A stretch of 64,000 bases of DNA from Tetracentron sinense. Taxonomy: Eukaryota > Streptophyta > Magnoliopsida > Trochodendrales > Trochodendraceae. Made by a program: the position numbers and the translations under genes. Where the stretch lies: NCBI GenBank assembly GCA_015143295.1, contig CM026568.1, positions 35,596,441 to 35,660,440 of the forward strand, written 5' to 3'. Shown piece after piece: positions 44,607-55,080 of this stretch (positions are counted from its first letter, which is position 1; each line of letters opens with the position of its first letter). The notes under the pieces are model-generated. The model had not been told where the DNA came from, made no database searches, and saw only the letters and a program-made list of their open reading frames with translations.

Positions 44607-46285
44607 TTGTATTCGTGTACATTGTGTGTGTGTTCGTGTTGGAGCACGCGTACACATAGGAAATACTAAATAAATAAATTGAAAACAAATAACAAACTCA
44701 GTTGTGACTAGAAGCCTAATTTTAGATAATGTATGAGACGTTTGTAATAGGCATAATGCGAACTTCAAGGCATGAGGCGTGTGCCTCATGTGAGTCCATG
44801 GAGTTTAAGCCTAATGGTTGAGCCTCAAGGCGTTTTCCTTAAGCCTCGCCCCAAGGCAAGCCTCGAGGGGTAAGATAGGTGTATGGGGTACTGGGTCCAA
44901 GTGCCATATTTCTCACGGCTTTGGGACACCATCCCACGGCCCGACGTCATCTTATGTCTCTGGGAGGCCACTACGCGGCCTGCACCATTATGTGTCCTAT
45001 TGAGACGCCATCCCACACCTTGTGCCATCTTGTGTCCCATTGAGACACCATCCCGTGTCTAGGCGCCATCTTTACGCTTCTAAGATGCCACCACACCCCG
45101 TGTGCCATCTTGTGCCCCTAGGACGCCATCTCGCGTTGTCTATCGAGGAGTTGCATCAGGTGCCATCTCGTGTCTTGCCAAGAGAACCTCGCAACGCCAG
45201 CTACGAAAGGGTTATCAGTTTCAATTAAAAGGGAGGAGATACAGCATGTTTGCTTGGAGAAGACTGATAAAATGGGGGGCTAAGTAGGAGCTAGTGGAAT
45301 GGAGGGGGGGAGGTACGATGACCTTGAAAAGACTAAACATTCCCCCGCGCTTTGACAGACCTCTGAATGGAGCACTATCAAAAGGCATGCAGCCTTGTAG
45401 GAAGATAGTTGTGTCAAAATCATTCTAACAGGAGAAATAAGGATAATCATAAATGTCAGATGCATTGAAAGGGCGACTTCGAGGGCAATTCACAACTGCC
45501 GGCCACTTAATCATTAACATTTGCTAGGTGTTGCGACGAGCGTTGACGATTCAATGGTGCTTAATAAGCTTCTTGGACAAGGTAAGAGGCACGACGGCCA
45601 TCTAATTACTGGTATATGTCAGATAACGGGACACTTACCAATGATCAGGTAGTCCTTGGATAAGCTAATGCCTATAAAGTCAATTATCCGATCATGAACA
45701 CCACAGGTGTCATCGTGAGCATGAAAATAAAAATCGTTGAAACCAATAAGAAATGAGCAATACATATAAGTATCACTAGCCCTCTGTACGATATTTATAC
45801 TGATAAAAATAGGTGATACGTATCATTTATTAATTATGTATGTTTTCATTCATTGTACAATTGTAATTGTGTTTGCTACGTCTTTGAATTGCTTTCCATG
45901 ACTTTATATTTAGTAAATTTACTTCCTATAACTCATTTTAATTTTTCAAAATTTAATTTAGTTTTTTTTTCAAATAAAAAATGTATATGTATATGTATCG
46001 CCCAGAACCAATACCAAAACCAATACGTATAGGTTTCGGTTGGGAACATACATCTGTAGAAATCTAATTTTTAATCCTTGACTGTAGAGACTCGAATTTA
46101 TTATTCTTAATGTTTGTGAACTTTATTAAATGCTATGGAATCATGTGGTTAATTCGTTTAATGTATTCAAGCCTATAAATTTAATGCGAAATGTAGTGTT
46201 TTAAAACTCAAATAAAACGCAAAAATTCAAGTCTTTTTGGGATTTAATTGCATGAAAAGAAAGAAAATCAAAAAGTAGCAAAAGA

Positions 46286-46318
<33 letters not shown>

Positions 46319-48892
46319 TTACCGCTGGTAATCGATCGCCGCCGGCGGGCGATCGATCGCCCAAAACGCCGTCCGGCGGTGGAAGTGCGCGATTATTGTG
46401 GAGTCCCTAGGGCTCCCAACACTATATATACCCCTTTTAGTCGTGGGTTAAGGGTTTTGAAAGGTCCCTAAAGCTTTCTAAACCTAAAAGAGAGTGAGAG
46501 AAGAGATTTTTGAGAGATCCAAGATGGGAGATTAAAGGTTTTTCAAGGAGAAATTGTGAAAAAGCGTAGATCAACCCTATTCGCAAGCGCATGATCATAG
46601 GGAAGCGATCGTGAGAGGTAAATATGACTTCCTTCCTATCAATATAGAGATTTTTGATATAAATATGATGAAGTAATAGATCTAAAGCAAGAGCAACAGT
46701 AGTAAATATGTTTTTAATATTTCAATCTATTATGAAAAATAAATATAATGATTTTATGATGTTTATACCCGGATTTTTCCATGGAAAAATATATATGATG
46801 ATTTTGTGATGTTTTAAATCATGATTTTCCCTTGAAAAACCTATATATGATGTTAGAGAGTTTTAGATCTTGATTATTTTATAGACAGTACATACGATGA
46901 ATAGAAAATGTTCTAGATGGTGATTTCCTTATAAAAAGTATTATTTGTGAGAGATGTTCTTCATGATTTTAATTTTTATCAACAAGGGAAAAGGGTTTGA
47001 TTTTGTGGTGTATGGATGATGAGAATGGAGGAAGCGGATGATATTCATAATTGATGAAACTATTATAAGTTTGCTTGAGATCATGATGTGTTATAAAAAA
47101 TTAGAGTTCCGTGAGATTTATTTGATTATGATTGTGTATTGAAAATTTAGACACGATAAATAAAATTGTCCCTTATTCTATTTGACAAATCTATGTTTTA
47201 ATATTGATCATTATGAGAACCCTTACATGTTTAAATGTATGCATGATTTTCAAGCATTTTGATTTCACTCACACAGATTCACGAAATCTAAACACGAACA
47301 AGCATAAGAATAAACAAGATGACAAGTAATATGCAAGTACACAAGGATATAGGTATCATGTATGATTGAGTTTTGCACTGACCGAGTACCCACAGGCCTA
47401 TGATCAAGGCAAGACCAACCGTATACACCGGCGAATGTGTAGACAAGCCGTATACACCGGATAATGTGTAGACAAGCCATATACACCAGATAATGTGCAT
47501 ATTGTGTGGTACCTCGGAAAGTAGGGTATATGTTAGTCTCTACCCGATATATGGGGTAAAGTTATATTAAGTTATTGCATTTGCATATTGTTAGATAAAT
47601 TCACGAACAAGAAAATAAGCAAGATAAACAAGAGAAATGAGCATAAGTGATCATGTGTAAGAATCGAAATTGAATTATGCTTCCGCACTCTGAGTTATTA
47701 CATGTTTACATGATATGTGAATCTTAAACCATGTTTGTATTAAATCTTGTTATATTGTTAGATAGGATTTTATATATACGTTGGGTAACTTGTTATTCAG
47801 CCGATGATTGTTGTTGTCAGCAGGTTATAGTTTTGATACCAGTGCTCCAGGACATTAGGAGGAGGAAGAGTACGAGGAGTAGGAAGAGCCAGTAGGTGAT
47901 TACCCTGATGAAGAATGGAATTTGGATTGCTAGCCATACTCCGGACATTAGATCACTAGTATTTTGAATTTTGAATTTTAGACTTTGTAATAGACTAATT
48001 TTGGATTTATAGTTAGTTTCAATTTATGATTGGGAATTCATAGAGGATGATTTTAAATTGATTATGATGTCTTAATATTTATTCCAGATATTGGACTTGA
48101 TTAACATTTAATTGAAGAGAAAAATTTTTAGGTCCATGTTTTTAGAATTACCTTAAATGCTTTATGACATGAAGTTATAGAAATTAATGTTTAAGTCACG
48201 TGCCAAGGTCTCACATTAAGTTAGGTTGGATTTTGGGGCGCGACATTGACTGTGAGTGTCGACAAAATTGCGGCGCGTCATTACCACATCAACTGCACCA
48301 TCAGCTAATGTTGCAAGGACAGCTGGCACTGTCCGAGTAATTTGCATGGACACGACTCCCAGCCAATAGTGAACACCTCCGAAGTACCTTTTTTTTAACT
48401 CTAAATATAAATAGGTTGGCCACTGTAACTTGTGGCATCTGGCGTCCAGAGCTATCCCGTTTCCTTGATCAACCCCTCTTCGTCCCTTTTCCACCCACTG
48501 GAGCCTGATCTTCCTCTCTTTCAAAGGCTAGTCATTCACACCTTCTCAGGGGTCGCTTGTCGATTCCTGCTCTTCGCCTTACCTCCCCAACAAAAGGTAT
48601 ATGAATTTTTGAATACCAATATTAAAAAATAAAAATAAAAATTGGTATATGAATTTTTCAAGCAACACTGTGTCAAATTTGTGATGGAAGATTAAACAAA
48701 CTACAGTAGAAGCGATAAACCAGAAACAAGATAACTAGAGAACAATAAAACAAAGCTCTAACCTCTTGGCCACTCGGCGACAATCCTCTCCTTGAGCATC
48801 GCAACCGTATAGGCTGATGAATACCTGATCGGACCGATATCCGATCCATCGTACAGACGGAACTTAAGCTCGACCAGGTCCTCGTCCGGCAT
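39688..48892 (-). CDS. MUB: Membrane-anchored ubiquitin-fold protein (MUB), three exons
   Basis: On the minus strand, exons 48892-48763, 43353-43183 and 39743-39688 join in phase 1 with GT-AG borders to give exactly 118 aa, the MUB family length. Exon 1 begins MPDEDLVELKFRLYDGSDIG and ends EWPR. Exon 2 has DKKIVPKTANDVKLI, GGKILENNKTVGQCRIPFGD and ITMHVVVQPSLAKAKT. Exon 3 gives EKKIDDSPRKSVCSCSIL. The tail CSIL is a CaaL box for geranylgeranylation and the preceding Cys a likely palmitoylation site, so the protein is expected at the plasma membrane, where MUBs dock ubiquitin-conjugating E2 enzymes. An upstream in-frame ATG (48964) was rejected because the conserved family start is MP(D/E)E. 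Introns of 5.4 and 3.4 kb are full of repeats. It is closest to the MUB3/MUB4 type, from memory. Confidence 0.93.
40078..40602. mobile_element. hAT-type MITE, 8-bp TSD AAGGCAAC
   Basis: AAGGCAAC flanks it at 40070-40077 and 40603-40610. The ends are inverted (TACAACTGTCAACGGA / TAGGGGTGTCAACGGA). The interior repeats CGGATA and GAATTCG motifs. A related copy with the same right flank lies at 17860-18170. Confidence 0.88.
41389..41635. mobile_element. Tourist/Harbinger MITE, TSD TTA
   Basis: TTA lies at 41386-41388 and 41636-41638. The ends GGGTGTGTTTGGTTGTCC and GGGCATGTTGTGTTGAGCC are inverted, and the arms share CCACTGAAATGAAATG. It lies in MUB intron 2. Confidence 0.82.
41925..42380. repeat. 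Worn MITE of the GTAGTCAAAGC/GCCTAGGC family
   Basis: The left end GCGTAGTCAAAGCATCCA and interior TGCCTAGGC match the better copy at 63724-63940. The right end is eroded. Confidence 0.5.
44414..44870. repeat. GAGGCG/GCCTCGCC inverted-repeat element
   Basis: The left side has GAAGGCGTGAGGCAAGGCC and the right side has the inverse type GCCTCGCCCCAAGGCAAGCC. A (TA)n run (44564-44600) fills the middle. A hAT-like MITE is likely but the ends are not exact. Confidence 0.5.
44925..45180. repeat. Degenerate tandem repeat, about 33-bp unit
   Basis: Variants of TTGTGTCCCATTGAGACACC and GCGCCATCT recur six or seven times with mutations. No gene is seen. Confidence 0.6.
46083..48245 (+). mobile_element. 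Solo LTR, Ty3/gypsy type, 2163 bp, TSD TTGAC
   Basis: It starts TGTAGAGACTCGAATTTATT and ends TTGGGGCGCGACA, with TTGAC at 46078-46082 and 48246-48250. No primer-binding site or coding region follows. A TATA box CACTATATATACCCC lies at about 46419-46433. The LTR also holds a TAA microsatellite (46290-46318), palindromic GCGATCGATCGCC sequences (46328-46362) and a 29-bp tandem repeat (47410-47500). The text resembles Tekay/Del-like LTR ends, from memory. Confidence 0.88.
47410..47500. repeat. 29-bp tandem repeat, three units
   Basis: Three copies of a unit such as AAGCCGTATACACCGG followed by ATAATGTGTAGAC. It is part of the solo LTR. Confidence 0.85.
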
Positions 48893-49260
48893 TTGGGCTC
48901 TCCCAATGATCCAAAATCCCCGATCTACCAACCACGATGAACAATCGCGAACGAATTGTTTCAATACCTCCCCTTTAATAAATTAGGGTTTAATCCACCA
49001 CGATTATACCTGTTTTCGTACAATTCTTTCGAATAAATTAAGGTTTTACGATTTCAACTATCGAAAAAATATAAAGAACAGGTCAATTCGATCGAGATAA
49101 CCACATCGATCGACAATTAGGAGAGAAAAAAATAAATAAAAAGACGCATACCTTCAACAGCTGATCGAGTAGAGCTGTTGTTCCAGACAATCGAGAAAGG
49201 AAAATCTGCTAAACCCTAGACCCGATCGTGATGCGAATCCTGCTAGGGCTATTTCCACTT
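48893..49260 (-). promoter_or_regulatory. MUB 5' leader, possible UTR intron
   Basis: Minus strand: a GAAG|GTATGC donor near 49153 and a TTGGTAG acceptor near 48930 would remove an intron within the 5' UTR. The core promoter was not identified. Confidence 0.4.
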
Positions 49261-50089
49261 TTTCTTTTTCAAGTAGGGAAAGTGAGATTTCGGGTTCGAA
49301 TCTTGTGAGGAGAGGAAGATGATAAGGGAGGGCATTCGCTTGTTACCGTGTGTGAGTGTTCCTCTCATTGACCAACAAATTGTTCGGTGGAATGTAAAGC
49401 GTGTCTTGCTTCTAAACCCACCAAAATACGTAATTTATACATGTTTGAGAGCTGACCCGAACCGAACCGACCCGAACCGTTAACATAGAACAGTGATTAG
49501 CGGACCCCAGGTCCGCTGCTTATCTTCCCCGTGTCATCGTGTCCCTTTTAACAACCTTTTATTAATCCTGATTAAGCTTATCTAAATTAAGTTAAGCTTT
49601 TTTTCTCTTCTAAAAACCACGGCTGGATTGCTTCTAAAACCCAATGTCCGGTGGAATGTGTAATGCGAATTCTCACATATTGCTGCGACCATGATATTGC
49701 AGAGAATTACAAAAATGCAACATGTTTCAAACTATCCACTTTTTATTATTTTTTAGCACGGATCTATTCTAAAGCTAACTCAAATGGTAAAGGAATTCCA
49801 TTTATGTGATCTTATACCTTTTTTTAAATACTCCCAAAGTGTACTCTCAAATTTATCCCTAATTTCTAATTATTTAATTCAATTATTAAAAGGGCTAGAA
49901 CTGATATGACAAGACACAAAATAAGTCATGCCAAATGATGATCCTTAATTGTTAGTCATGGTTAAGATTTGAGAGCATATTTGGGAGTGATGGAATCAAT
50001 TCGTCTGTGTTGTTCTCTTTGGCCAGGTGTTTAAATGTCAAGATCACTTATTCAAACACTCCACTCCTGGTCACATGGAGGGCCGCAGT
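49261..50089. other. Intergenic, MITE remnants
   Basis: It holds an AACCACGG-type repeat (about 49500-49640), a MITE at 49831-49987 with CTCCCAAA ends, and the left arm of an inverted repeat (49995-50025) whose right arm is beyond the hAT at 54050. No gene is seen. Confidence 0.55.
49831..49987. mobile_element. MITE with CTCCCAAA ends
   Basis: CTCCCAAAGTGTACTCTCAA at the left is mirrored by CTCCCAAATATGCTCTCAA at the right. It is related to 35375-35639. Confidence 0.65.
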
Positions 50090-50859
50090 TAGGCCTGTCA
50101 AAAAGGCCCGTTTTGAAGGGTACCCGGCCCTGCCCGGCCCGTCCAAACCCGCCAAAGCCCTGCCCTCTTCCAGCCCTTGGGCCGGGCAGGGCCCAATTCC
50201 AAGAGCCCCTTCAATTGTAGGGCCGGGCTAGGGCTCCCCCCTGCCCGGCCCGTCCCTGCCCGGCCCGTCCATAAATTATTAGTAATAATAGTTAGTATTA
50301 TTATTAATAACCATTAATATAAAAAATTGACTAATATGCCCCCATTAACGTTTTATTAACGTTATGAAAATAGGGTCAATTTCGTAATTACCTAACTAAT
50401 GACCAGTATATATAAAACTTATAACCTAACCCTAACACTATTCACAAATCACATACGAGTTTCAATCGGAATCGCCTCTTCGACTCTTCGTCTGATCGTC
50501 TCTACTCTTCGGCCTTCGCAGCTTCGCCTGAGCCTCTTCAATCTCTTCCAGTCTTCCTCTCTCACGGTGATTGCTCTGCTCTGCTAAGTGCTATCTCTCT
50601 CAAGCTATCGCCTGGTGCAGTGATTCTCTGCTCTTCTCTCTCTCTCAAACTATCGATTGGTGCTCTGCCATTGCCGATTGCTCTCAAATCAAGCTCAAGT
50701 TCAAGCTCGAGCTCACGGCCACCATCAGTCCACCACTCTCCTGCAGTCCTACAGCCTACGGGATACGGTGCACGTTTCAATTTTTTTTTTTGTTCAAATA
50801 GAGATAACCCTGTAAATCCCTAATCCCGTAAAACCACTCTCCTACAGTCCTAACCAGTA

Positions 50860-51035
50860 ACCCCGTAAAACCAAAACCCCTTAAAACCCTAACCCCTAAA
50901 TTTCTAAAACCCTAAATCCCTAATCCAGTAACCCTAACCCTAACCCCGTAAAACCAAAACCTCTTAAAACCCTAACCCTGAATTTCTAAAACCCTAAGTC
51001 CCTAAACCAGTAACCCTAACCTTAGCCTCCTCAGA
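50860..51035 (+). repeat. Telomere-like CCCTAA words in the hAT leader
   Basis: A cluster of AACCCTAA, AAACCCTAA and CCCTAAATCCC variants, about 15 in 175 bp and not perfectly periodic, sits between the subterminal repeats and the transposase start. Confidence 0.8.
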
Positions 51036-51089
51036 GCCTCAGATAGTCACCACTCACCAAACCCTTACTGTTTGGTTGTTGTGTTGTTG

Positions 51090-51460
51090 AGTTTCTATTC
51101 TGATCCGATAATCGTATTAGTAATACTGGCATCTGATTAGCTATCAATACTGTTTTTTGATACTGGTATCTGATTAGCAATTGATTATAAATTTTTTTAA
51201 TTAGAAATTTGCATTTTAATAGATGAGTTTTGATTCTGATTTGATAATTGTATTAGTAATATTGGTTTCTGATTAGCTATTAATACTGTTTTTTGATACT
51301 GGTATCTGATTAGCAATTGATTAGAAATTTTTTTAATTAGAAATTTGCATTCTAATTGTTGAGTTCTTATTCTGATCTTATTATTTGATTAGAAATTTGC
51401 ATTCTAATTGTTGAGTTTCTATTTTGATCTTATTATTTGATTAGAAATTTTTTTTGATTA
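51090..51460 (+). repeat. Imperfect direct duplications in the hAT leader
   Basis: A block containing ATTAGTAATACTGG, CTGATTAGC and TTAGAAATTTGCATT is repeated at about 130-bp spacing, then a shorter TTGTTGAGTTTCTATT unit is repeated. This is non-coding. Confidence 0.75.
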
Positions 51461-51560
51461 TTATATGTTAGAATCTGTTTATTGATTATATACCCTATTA
51501 GATTACTTTTTTATTAGATTCTGATATTGTTAATTAGATTCTGTTGTTTACTAGGATAAA

Positions 51561-53663
51561 ATGTCGACTCCTGGTGTTAGTAGTAATGCGAGTTCTCCTT
51601 TAGTTGAGTCATCAATAGGCGTTCAACCGGAGGACCCTAGAATTGTAGAAATTGGAGGGGAGAACATAACACATTCTGATGACCCTCTTCATCCGTCACC
51701 CTCTTCCTCACAGCCACAGACTGACGATCCTGAACCCATGCCAAAGAAATCTAAAAAGTCTTCAATAATTTGGGATCATTTCACCCAAAAGGTAGTAAAT
51801 AGAAAAGGAAAAGATGGTAAAAGAATAGATGTACGCGTTGCTGTATGTCACCATTGTAACATGGAACTAGACAATTCTATTAAAAATGGAGTCAATCACA
51901 TTAAAAGACACCTAGAATCAACCTGTAAGAAGAGGCCAAACCTTGACCCCAAACAACCACTCTTGAGGTCATCTTTACAAGGTAGTGGTCCTATAGCTCA
52001 TAAATTTGACCAAAACAAGTGTCGAGAAGCACTTGCATTAATGATTATTCAACATGAGTATCCATTTAATATAGTTTCTCACGAAGGTTTTATTTATTAT
52101 AGTAGCTTACTACAACCCCTATTTAAAATGGTGTCACGTAACACCATCAAGTCTGATTGCATAGGAATTTATAAAAAAGAAAAATCAAAACTGTTAAAAT
52201 ATTTTGAAAGTAATGTATCGAGAATTAGTCTCACATCTGATATGTGGACTTCCAACCAAACTTTAGGGTATATGGCTATTACAGCCCATTATATCGATTC
52301 CGATTGGAACCTTAAAAAACAAATAATCAACTTTATTAATGTTGATCCACCCCATACAGGGGTAGTTTTAGCTGAAACTATTAAATCAAATTTATTAAAA
52401 TGGAAAATTGATGATAAAATATTTTGTTTAGTTTTAGACAATTGTAGTACAAATGATTGTATTGTAAGAGTTATGAAAACTCATCTTACTAGAAAAGAAG
52501 TTCTTCCATTAGAAGGTAGGTTATTTCATATGCGTTGTTCTGTACATATCCTTAACCTTATTGTGCAAGATGGGTTGAGAGAAATAAGCCCGATTATTCA
52601 AAATATTCGGGATTCAGTAAAATTTATTAAAAATTCAACATCACGTACACATAAATTCCGGGAAATTGTTAGTGAATTAGGGTTAAATACTGTTAAGGGG
52701 TTACCCCTCGATGTTTCAATGAGATGGAACTCCACCTATCTTATGTTAGAGTCTGCATTAGAATTTAGGGAAGTTTTTACTCGATTAGAAGTAATAGACT
52801 CAAACTATAAAACTAATCCTTTAGATGATGAGTGGGATCATGCAAAGATTATTTGCGAGCTTTTACAAAATTTTTATGAAACTACAAATATATTTTCTGG
52901 AACTAAATATCCAACTATATATTTATTTTTGGAAGAAGTAGTTAAGATACATAATAAATTAATGGAAAAAATACATGGTGAAGATCTTTTGATTCGTGAT
53001 ATAGCTACAAGAATGAAACTAAAATTTGATAAATATTGGGAAGATTATAATCCTATTTTTGAGCTTGCTATATTTTTTGATCCACAACATAAACAATTGT
53101 ATTTAGAATATGTTTTGAGAAAGTTATTTGGGGAAAACGATATAGTGAAGACACGAAAGGAGAAAGCTCTCAAGAATCTTAAAGACTTGTATAAGGAATA
53201 TAATGTTAAATTTAGTACTCCTAATGTTTTGAAGCCATGTGGAGAGAATATTGTTGCAACAAGTTCAAAGAAAAGAAATGATGATTTCTTGAGATTTGAA
53301 GAAGAAATGAGTCAAAGTACTAGTTTAGAAGTAAGATCAGAATTAGATTTGTATTTGGAAGAGCCAAGAGATAAATCTGACGATTTAGATATATTACTTT
53401 GGTGGAAAATTAATTCAAAAAAATATCCAATTTTATCAATAATGGCTCGTGATATTTTAGCGATTCCAGTGACAACAGTAGCTTCTGAGTCTGCTTTTAG
53501 CACTGGAGGTAGGGTACTTGACCAATTTAGAAGTTGTTTAAAATCCGACACTGTAGAAGCCTTAGTTTGTTGCCAAGATTGGATTCGTACAACTAAACAA
53601 AAAGAGTTAGAGTTAGTGGAATTGGATACATTAGATATATTAATGAATGATATAGATAATTAA
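51561..53663 (+). CDS. hAT (Ac-like, BED zinc finger) transposase, 700 aa
   Basis: The frame is uninterrupted. Residues 1-65 are an acidic, Ser/Pro-rich tail with a basic PKKSKKSS patch. About 68-125 is a BED zinc finger (IIWDHFTQKVV, then C96 and C99, H113 or H117, C122) that binds element ends. The RNase H-like core follows: RISLTSDMWTSN (Asp227), FCLVLDNCSTND (Asp293), the CSVHILNLIV motif (326-335) and VSMRWNSTYLMLESALEF with the likely catalytic Glu. The C-terminal hAT dimerisation domain begins near LDILLWWKINSKKYPILSIM and includes TVASESAFSTGGRVLD. Catalytic residues appear intact. DAYSLEEPER/RICESLEEPER-type domesticated genes share the fold, but the terminal repeats and duplication show this copy is still a transposon. 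Confidence 0.95.
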   Translation: MSTPGVSSNASSPLVESSIGVQPEDPRIVEIGGENITHSDDPLHPSPSSSQPQTDDPEPMPKKSKKSSIIWDHFTQKVVNRKGKDGKRIDVRVAVCHHCNMELDNSIKNGVNHIKRHLESTCKKRPNLDPKQPLLRSSLQGSGPIAHKFDQNKCREALALMIIQHEYPFNIVSHEGFIYYSSLLQPLFKMVSRNTIKSDCIGIYKKEKSKLLKYFESNVSRISLTSDMWTSNQTLGYMAITAHYIDSDWNLKKQIINFINVDPPHTGVVLAETIKSNLLKWKIDDKIFCLVLDNCSTNDCIVRVMKTHLTRKEVLPLEGRLFHMRCSVHILNLIVQDGLREISPIIQNIRDSVKFIKNSTSRTHKFREIVSELGLNTVKGLPLDVSMRWNSTYLMLESALEFREVFTRLEVIDSNYKTNPLDDEWDHAKIICELLQNFYETTNIFSGTKYPTIYLFLEEVVKIHNKLMEKIHGEDLLIRDIATRMKLKFDKYWEDYNPIFELAIFFDPQHKQLYLEYVLRKLFGENDIVKTRKEKALKNLKDLYKEYNVKFSTPNVLKPCGENIVATSSKKRNDDFLRFEEEMSQSTSLEVRSELDLYLEEPRDKSDDLDILLWWKINSKKYPILSIMARDILAIPVTTVASESAFSTGGRVLDQFRSCLKSDTVEALVCCQDWIRTTKQKELELVELDTLDILMNDIDN

Positions 53664-54044
53664 ACATAGTATAAATATTTTTCTATATAATTTTATTTTG
53701 TTTTATTGTATTATATCTGCCTGTCACTGGCAAGGAAAATTTTTTTTTTAAACTTTGCCATTGCTTTTTTTGTTGCAATGCCGGTCCCAAGCCCGGATAA
53801 AAGAGGAGGGTATCCATTTCCTTGTCAGGTTGACAGTCGGTGTAGAAAAAAAATCTCATCATCTTAAATCACAAAAAAAATTCCACTCTTTCTTCCGGCC
53901 CTTCTGGCCCTGCCCTGACCCTTGAGGGCAGGGCTAGGGCCCAATCAATCCCGGCCCTGAAGGGCTAGGGCTGGGCTAGGGCCTTACTCTTATAGGGAAG
54001 GGTAGGGCTAGGGCCGACCCCGGCCCTGCCCTTTGACAGCCCTA

Positions 54045-54084
54045 GCCGCAGTGAACAACACAAGACGATTTGGTCCCCCCCCCC

Positions 54085-54146
<62 letters not shown>

Positions 54147-55080
54147 GAGTCTCTCCAGCTTTTGCTGTTAGAAATCCAAAATCCGTAAAGAATAAGAATT
54201 AGCAACAGCGTTGGCTATCTATTACACTGTCACCCCAAATCTAACCAATGACGCCACACCAGCATTCCTTGGGAAGGAAACAGGGACAGTACAAACCGAA
54301 ATGAAACGAGAGCTAATCTTTGATTTGATTGATTCCCCCACTAAATGAGGCCTTCTTCTTTGTTTCTTGATTGGTTAAGTACGCAAAATCTGTGTGCCTG
54401 TCACTCAGTTGGGCGTTCTTTTGTGTGGGTGCTGTAAAACTCACATTCCACAACTAAATTGAATGAGCATTGCCATTTTATCGGGAAGAATGGTGGGCCC
54501 TCAATACCCTTGCACATGAGCCATAAGTGGTGTCGCCATAAGAAACTATAAAGTAAAAGACTCTTTAAAATGGTCTATTCCTCTGGGGCTTCGAAGAGTA
54601 GTGTCTTAATTTTATCCAGTGCTACCAAGCCAAGTGTTACTCTTGCAGAAAAACCAAAACCATTAGATCAATCTGATTTCCACATCGGTGATTGGCCAGC
54701 GCACTACCTGCAGACGCTTGCTCTCAGGCAAGTGACAGCAGATAATTTTCCCACCAACATGGCTCATTCATGTCATTTGCAAGACTACAGAGTCAATCAT
54801 TTGATAGCACTATATCATTCAACATTCTCTTTACTCATTTAAAACTGCAATCGAAAGCCACTCTTTTTTATCTAATACTAAGTAAGAAGTTAGCTTCTTC
54901 ATAAAATTAAACGGGTTGGAAATATTAAATAATATACAAATATGTACCATGAAATTGCAGTCCCCTATTGCCAAAGAGAATTCAAGTGCAGGGTTCTAAA
55001 GAAGGTTCATTTGGCGAAGAATTTAGTAAATTAGCAGGTCACCGAGCTTATCTTCCATGCACAACTAAAGAACCGAAACT
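54045..55080. other. Intergenic between hAT and the RPRD gene
   Basis: It contains a C-run and a (CA)n microsatellite (54077-54143). The rest is unstructured. Positions 54900-55080 are likely the RPRD 3' UTR (minus strand). Confidence 0.55.
54077..54143. repeat. (CA)n microsatellite after a C-run
   Basis: Ten or more C (54066-54077) followed by about 33 CA units. Confidence 0.9.

Larger units (their letters stand above)
43354..48762 (-). other. MUB intron 1
   Basis: 5.4 kb of intron containing a worn MITE (44414-44870), a degenerate GCCATC-rich tandem region (44925-45180), a solo LTR (46083-48245), and CT and TA simple repeats at about 43861-43880 and 44564-44600. I see no other coding sequence. 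Confidence 0.7.
50090..54044 (+). mobile_element. Complete, apparently autonomous hAT transposon, 3955 bp, TSD GCCGCAGT
   Basis: A perfect 8-bp duplication GCCGCAGT flanks it (50082-50089, 54045-54052). The ends are inverted, TAGGCCTGTCAAA and TAGGGCTGTCAAA, and the subterminal regions are dense with GGCCCTGCCC / CCCGGCCCG words on both sides, typical transposase-binding clusters. The leader holds telomere-like AAACCCTAA words and a partly duplicated T-rich region. The single long frame is the transposase. An identical duplication and an open frame suggest recent activity. Confidence 0.95.

Noticed and set aside
48893..48964. Upstream in-frame ATG extending MUB by 24 residues
   Set aside because: The family starts at MPDEDLVE-type sequence. 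The extension has no family counterpart and contains a likely 5'-UTR splice acceptor.
54570..54842. 90-residue plus-strand frame
   Set aside because: No recognisable domain, no splice or neighbour support; treated as spacer.
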